A stretch of 64,000 nucleotides of DNA, taken from Gillisella vitis. Its GTDB lineage: Bacteria > Pseudomonadota > Alphaproteobacteria > Rhizobiales > Rhizobiaceae. The notes beneath the pieces are model-generated. The model had not been told where the DNA came from, did no database searches, and was given only the letters and a program-made list of their open reading frames with translations. The DNA lies in assembly GCF_021559775.1 (NCBI RefSeq), contig NZ_CP056047.1, positions 1,674,001 through 1,738,000 on the forward strand. Reading direction: 5' to 3'. Positions 60,455 to 64,000 of this stretch are shown here, in pieces. The position numbers were made by a program, and so were the translations under genes. The number at the start of each line of letters is the position of its first letter. Within the stretch, counting starts at the first letter, position 1.

Positions 60455-60578
60455 GGTATCAAACCAGACAGTCTCAAAGGCCATCTATGCAAAACGCCCC
60501 GGACCGGGGTCGGTCCAGAGCGTCAAAATAAACAGGCAAAGCGCGCAATGCCACGCTTCAGATAAAGCGCAAAACTCT

Positions 60579-61052
60579 TTATACCGCCATGCCCCAGTCG
60601 TCTGCGTCATTAACGCCAAACATGCGCTCAAGGTTGAGGAAGCAAATCATGCTTTCACCCTGGGCAATGATACCGTCGGAAAAGGCGGCGCTTGGTCCGG
60701 CTGCCTGCGGCAAGGGCTGCAAGCGGTCGGCCGGGATGGTCAGGATGTCGGAAACGCCATCCACCAGCAGACCAACGGTCACGCCATTGACATCAGCGAC
60801 GACCACGGCGCTGCGCTGGTTGACCTCGGAATTGGCCATGCCAAGCTTGACCGCAAGATCGACAATCGGGATGACCGTGCCGCGCAGGTTCATCACGCCC
60901 AGCACTTCGTAAGGCGCATGGGGGAGCGGGGTGACAGTGGCCCAACCGCGAATTTCACGAATGGACGTGGTTTTAACGCAAAATTCCTGCGCATGAAGCC
61001 GGAAAGCAATGATCTCCAGAGAGCCCGCTTGCACCAGATGCGATGTGGTCAT
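60579..61052 (-). CDS. cheW: Chemotaxis coupling protein CheW
   Basis: Scaffold linking MCPs to the CheA kinase, 157 residues. One CheW-type SH3-like domain fills it: IIAFRLHAQEFCVKTTSIREI at the start, then VLGVMNLRGTVIPIVDLAVKLGM, which is the receptor-binding NLRG/V-P-I/V-D-L block, and VGLLVDGVSDIL. It lies upstream of tRNA-Leu in the opposite sense, and about 1 kb from MCP2. ATG 61052 is chosen because GGGAG lies eight bases upstream. Confidence 0.95.
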   Translation of the reverse strand: MTTSHLVQAGSLEIIAFRLHAQEFCVKTTSIREIRGWATVTPLPHAPYEVLGVMNLRGTVIPIVDLAVKLGMANSEVNQRSAVVVADVNGVTVGLLVDGVSDILTIPADRLQPLPQAAGPSAAFSDGIIAQGESMICFLNLERMFGVNDADDWGMAV

Positions 61053-61568
61053 CAAATTTTCTCCCAGCTTTCATAGGTTTGGGACAGTATTTTAGCATAT
61101 ACGTCCTTAAATCGCTGCCGATCCAGACAATCACGTGCAATGCAAGCCTCTGCACCGTGAACCGCCCGACTTGCAATCTATGCCGTAATCCTGCCAGCCT
61201 TCGATTGTGCCTCTGCTAGCCACACGTGGCCACTTTGCATTCCTTGATCAGAAACATAGTTGATGCGTCTTAACCGTTAGTGAATTCAAATATAAATTCT
61301 GAAAGGACCGTACAGCATACCGCAATCAAAACATAGAAATGCAACCTAACCGATTGAACGGCCTTATCTATTTCAAAAAAATCGATTTCGGATGAAAGAA
61401 TTATCCATTTAAAAAATGGTCCATATGCCAGTGCATCGCGCTGGAAAATACAAAGGCTCGAAATAGGGGGACCGTCCACGCCTCAGCGAAATCTCAAACA
61501 CATCAATGCCTTAAGGCATTCGAAGATGGAATACGCCGAATCGTTTTTAATGGCTGTTCGGATAAGGC
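61053..61568. other. CheW to DUF1489 gap, partly AT-rich
   Basis: A 516-base gap. The part at 61260-61410 is strikingly AT-rich. Frames there use no good start; I call no gene. A CCATTT/AAATGG hairpin near 61407 is minor. It must hold the cheW promoter. It could be a decayed insertion, but I see no ends or transposase remnants. Confidence 0.45.
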
Positions 61569-62006
61569 CTATAGCAGTCCGAGTTCGGCCAGTTCCCGCT
61601 TCAAGTCGTCGGGCATGTCATCCAGGCCGGCACCGCCGGCGGAAAGATCACGCGGGGCATCTTTCGGGTCCAGATAGCGCCAGCCCTGAAACGGGCGGCG
61701 TGGCGCTGGCGTGGTTTCAATGACCTCAGGGCCAAGCACCAGTTCGCAGCGGTTGATACCATCAGCACCAGTGACGCTGACAATATCCAGCAGAGGCTGG
61801 CGGGCTGCAACCTGACCCTTGATGATCCAATAAAGCGAGCCGCCGTCCAGCAATTCCTCAACCCGTTTGGGCATCATCCGGGTGACATGCGAACTTTGCG
61901 GTGCCAAGCCAGCCGACACCGCCACCAGGGCGCGTTCCGCGACCCAGTGCTTGAGATCGTCGATGCTATCGGCACCGACACAGAGTTTGATGAGATTGAG
62001 CGCCAT
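61569..62006 (-). CDS. DUF1489-family protein
   Basis: 145 residues, the usual length. Start MALNLIKLCVGADSIDDLKHWV matches the DUF1489 pattern; the family core SLYWIIKGQVAARQPLLDI and ...RPFQGWRYLDPKDAP follows. Cytoplasmic, of unknown function and widespread in alphaproteobacteria. ATG 62006 is chosen over in-frame starts 8-12 codons upstream. It follows sdaA by 45 bases on the same strand, so they may be one transcript. Confidence 0.85.
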   Translation of the reverse strand: MALNLIKLCVGADSIDDLKHWVAERALVAVSAGLAPQSSHVTRMMPKRVEELLDGGSLYWIIKGQVAARQPLLDIVSVTGADGINRCELVLGPEVIETTPAPRRPFQGWRYLDPKDAPRDLSAGGAGLDDMPDDLKRELAELGLL

Positions 62007-62051
62007 GGGTTTTGCAGATAGACCTTTCATGCCGCAGGTCAAGCAGTAGCG

Positions 62052-63455
62052 TTAACATTCCACGACATTGACGGCCAGGCCACCAAGCGAGGTCTCTTTA
62101 TATTTCTCACTCATGTCATTGCCTGTCTGGCGCATCGTCTCGATACAGGCATCTAGCGGTACGAAATGGCTACCATCCCCCTTGATGGCCAGCGAGGCCG
62201 CCGTCACCGCTTTGACGGCACCCAGCGCATTGCGCTCGATACAGGGTACCTGTACCAGACCCGCCACGGGATCGCAGGTCATGCCGAGATGATGTTCGAG
62301 CGCAATCTCGGCGGCATTTTCGATCTGCTCCGGGCTGCCGCCCATCACCGCTGCCAATCCTGCCGCAGCCATGGCCGCTGCCGAACCCACCTCGCCCTGG
62401 CAGCCGACTTCGGCACCGGAAATCGAGGCATTGTGCTTGATAATGCCGCCAATGGCCGCAGCCGTCAGCAGATAATCACGCACCCCCTCCTGATCGGCAT
62501 CGGGATGAAAATGCAGGTAATAGCGGATCGTTGCAGGCACGACGCCTGCTGCCCCATTGGTCGGCGCCGTCACCACCCTGCCGCCAGCGGCATTTTCCTC
62601 GTTGACAGCCATGGCATAGACTGAGAGCCAGTCATTGGCCAGCAGGGGGTTTTGGCGGTTGGAGCGCCATTCTTCCTGGAGCTTGTCATGGATGTAACGG
62701 GCGCGGCGCTTGACTTTCAACCCGCCGGGCAGTTCGCCCTCACCCCGCAAACCGCGATCAATACAGCCGCTCATCGCCGTCCAAAGCCGGTCGAGGCCTT
62801 CGTCCAACGCCTCGCGGCTCAGGGACACCTCCTCATTGGCGCGCTTCATCTGGGCAATCGTCAGCCCGGATGATTCCGCCATAGCCAGCATCTGCCGGGC
62901 GGAGGCGAAAGGATAAGGCACTTTGACGGCGTGAGTTTCTGTCTTCTTCGTCTTCTGCACGGCAGCAAGCTCGATATCGGTCACCACGAAACCGCCACCG
63001 ATGGAATAATAGACCGTCGTCAGCAGCAAGCGACCCTGTTTGTCAAAGGCCGAAAACCGCATGCCGTTGGCGTGACCTGCCAGAGGCGTCTTCTTGTCCA
63101 GCACCAAATCGCTGGCCGGATTGAACTGATAGGCCGGATGCCCGGTGGGACAGACCTTGCCGCTGCGCTGCACCTCGGCGACAAGCTCCGCCATCCGGTC
63201 CGGATCGACCCTGTCGGGCATCTCGCCGGTCAGGCCGATGATAACGGCGCGGTCGGTGCCATGACCAACGCCTGTATAGGCCAGCGAACCGTGCAGGCTG
63301 ACCTTCAGTGCTGCGACCTCGGCGCCAGCCGGGCGCGGCCAGTCATTGGAGAGGATCAGATCAAGAAACCGGCCTGCTGCCGACATCGGCCCCATCGTGT
63401 GCGAGCTGGATGGCCCGATGCCGATCTTGAAAACGTCGAAGACGGAAAGAAACAT
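62052..63455 (-). CDS. sdaA: L-serine ammonia-lyase (iron-sulfur)
   Basis: Deaminates L-serine to pyruvate and ammonia using a [4Fe-4S] cluster. The 467-residue product fuses the beta (N-terminal [20 protein letters not shown]) and alpha domains, as in single-chain SdaA. Cluster cysteines are in the [26 protein letters not shown] region (three conserved cysteines). [17 protein letters not shown] is another core block. ATG 63455 gives the standard start. A hairpin with T-run lies upstream and reads leftward. Confidence 0.95.
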   Translation of the reverse strand: MFLSVFDVFKIGIGPSSSHTMGPMSAAGRFLDLILSNDWPRPAGAEVAALKVSLHGSLAYTGVGHGTDRAVIIGLTGEMPDRVDPDRMAELVAEVQRSGKVCPTGHPAYQFNPASDLVLDKKTPLAGHANGMRFSAFDKQGRLLLTTVYYSIGGGFVVTDIELAAVQKTKKTETHAVKVPYPFASARQMLAMAESSGLTIAQMKRANEEVSLSREALDEGLDRLWTAMSGCIDRGLRGEGELPGGLKVKRRARYIHDKLQEEWRSNRQNPLLANDWLSVYAMAVNEENAAGGRVVTAPTNGAAGVVPATIRYYLHFHPDADQEGVRDYLLTAAAIGGIIKHNASISGAEVGCQGEVGSAAAMAAAGLAAVMGGSPEQIENAAEIALEHHLGMTCDPVAGLVQVPCIERNALGAVKAVTAASLAIKGDGSHFVPLDACIETMRQTGNDMSEKYKETSLGGLAVNVVEC

Positions 63456-63569
63456 GCAAGGACCCTACCCGTGAAGCCGTAGCCAATAGCCTAAACTCTA
63501 GCCTTATCCTCGGCAAATTCGTGATGAAGGATCGACATTCAGTGAAACCGCAGCGACAAAAACCGCAAA

Positions 63570-63800
63570 ACAAAAACAGCGCGGCTCGTCTCCAGCCGCG
63601 CTGTCGTCCCCCGCCGTAAAGCGGATTTCTACCGCAACAAAGCGGCAGGCACGAGGCCAATCCCCCGAAAGCCCCCGAGCACAGCATGGATAGACGATTT
63701 GGCGGCCTTGCTCAATCGCTGACAGGCTGGGAGCCGCATATTTCTTAAATCGCGCCGCAAGCGCGTGGGTATGAGCGATTCACGTCCTCAGTTGACAAAG
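63570..63800 (-). ncRNA. Candidate leftward small RNA ending at a terminator upstream of sdaA
   Basis: A leftward transcript would end at the hairpin with TTTTTGTTTTG, 115 bases before sdaA. The upstream 150-200 bases contain several G- and C-rich blocks able to pair and no frame worth calling. The start and identity are unknown. An alternative is a 5' leader attenuator of sdaA, with the hairpin in the untranslated leader. Confidence 0.35.
63576..63604 (-). terminator. Leftward intrinsic terminator upstream of sdaA
   Basis: ACAGCGCGGCT pairs perfectly over 11 bp with AGCCGCGCTGT with a 7-base loop. On the minus strand the stem runs into TTTTTGTTTTG; on the plus strand no T-run follows. It therefore ends leftward transcription before sdaA. 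Confidence 0.8.
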
Positions 63801-63932
63801 ATAATTGATATTGGCGCTTTGCGAATGGACCTTAGACCATCATGATAAAACAGGATGAAAAGCACAGATTCGCAATTGTCATCCACCTGTCCCTCTCCTA
63901 GATCTGCCCATTACCCCAAGATTTGAAAGACA

Positions 63933-64000
63933 ATGTCGGACATGACCCTTCTGGATTGGCTTGCTCTGCTGCTGTTTTTCTGCGGCTGGTTCGGCCTGGC
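63933..64000 (+). CDS. DUF599-like membrane protein, 3' end beyond the window
   Basis: Only 22 codons are visible: MSDMTLLDWLALLLFFCGWF, a hydrophobic first helix. DUF599 proteins are small polytopic membrane proteins of unknown function with just such a start. The assignment rests on this short stretch alone. Confidence 0.5.
   Translation, partial: MSDMTLLDWLALLLFFCGWFGL

Larger units (their letters stand above)
60205..60578. other. tRNA-Leu to CheW gap
   Basis: This 374-base gap is mostly the MITE-like element at 60268-60454. No gene is seen to either side of it. Confidence 0.45.
63456..63932. other. sdaA/DUF599 divergent region
   Basis: A 477-base gap with the sdaA promoter on the left, the terminator-like hairpin at 63576-63604, and the DUF599 promoter on the right (a TTGACA hexamer at 63792-63797). 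A small leftward RNA ending at the hairpin is possible. Confidence 0.5.

Noticed and set aside
61270-61479. Small hydrophobic leftward frame in the AT-rich gap
   Set aside because: Starts with GTG without a ribosome site; hydrophobicity is expected from AT-rich codons.

Overview
The window is a chromosomal segment of an alphaproteobacterium of the Rhizobiaceae, most like Agrobacterium/Allorhizobium or Rhizobium. The grounds are: an Aap general amino-acid transporter operon divergent from metC; LexA operators of the alphaproteobacterial direct-repeat type (GTTC-N7-GTTC, or GAAC-N7-GAAC on the other strand) at recA and lexA; a B12-dependent ribonucleotide reductase; an MCP ending in the rhizobial-type WEEF tether; and intergenic palindromic repeats resembling rhizobial RIME elements. 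Assignments rest on reading translated sequence and motifs; no database search was run.

Layout. 1-5.7 kb: 3'-truncated metC (leftward) and aapJQMP (rightward). 6-11.4 kb: leftward amidase, alaS and recA. 11.6-13.5 kb: psuK-psuG for pseudouridine breakdown. 13.9-19.3 kb: lexA, a ComEC-like protein overlapping it tail to tail, and gltA. 19.5-24.9 kb: a tightly packed ppiD-like/trpD/trpC/moaC/moeA run. 25-27 kb: PAP2 phosphatase and cobQ, with stop codons back to back. 27.7-30.9 kb: a glycine-betaine/proline-type ABC transporter. 31-39.9 kb: accessory genes, including a family-2 glycosyltransferase, a small protein translationally coupled to an O-GlcNAc-transferase-like (SPINDLY/GT41) protein, a DUF2233 exported protein, a 50-residue secreted-peptide-like ORF, an entericidin, a formyltransferase, a P450, a LysR regulator and two DUF1127-like mini-proteins. 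40.2-46.2 kb: a GlxA-type regulator, then a five-gene rightward cassette: unusual glycosyltransferase, GDPD-like enzyme, HAD phosphatase, double nucleotidyltransferase and single nucleotidyltransferase. 46.3-64 kb: an AT-richer orphan membrane protein, nrdJ, two MCPs, LysE exporter, xanthine phosphoribosyltransferase, UspA, a CinA-type molybdopterin-binding protein, tRNA-Leu(UAA), a MITE-like inverted repeat, CheW, DUF1489, sdaA and the start of a DUF599 protein.

How the parts connect. Amino-acid and osmolyte uptake (Aap, ProXWV-like) share one design: a strong hairpin directly after the binding-protein gene. DNA-damage control links lexA and recA. CobQ feeds the cofactor needed by NrdJ, and NrdJ has a candidate NrdR box upstream. 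MCP2, with its WEEF tail, and CheW lie about 1 kb apart with tRNA-Leu between them.

The best candidate for something undescribed is the 41.5-46.2 kb cassette. Three homologous nucleotidyltransferase modules lie in series and only the middle one keeps the full nucleotide-binding signature; beside them are a GDPD-like and a HAD enzyme. This suggests biosynthesis and transfer of an unusual nucleotide-activated phospho-polyol or sugar. A second candidate is the 115-residue protein plus GT41 pair at 32.4-34.5 kb.
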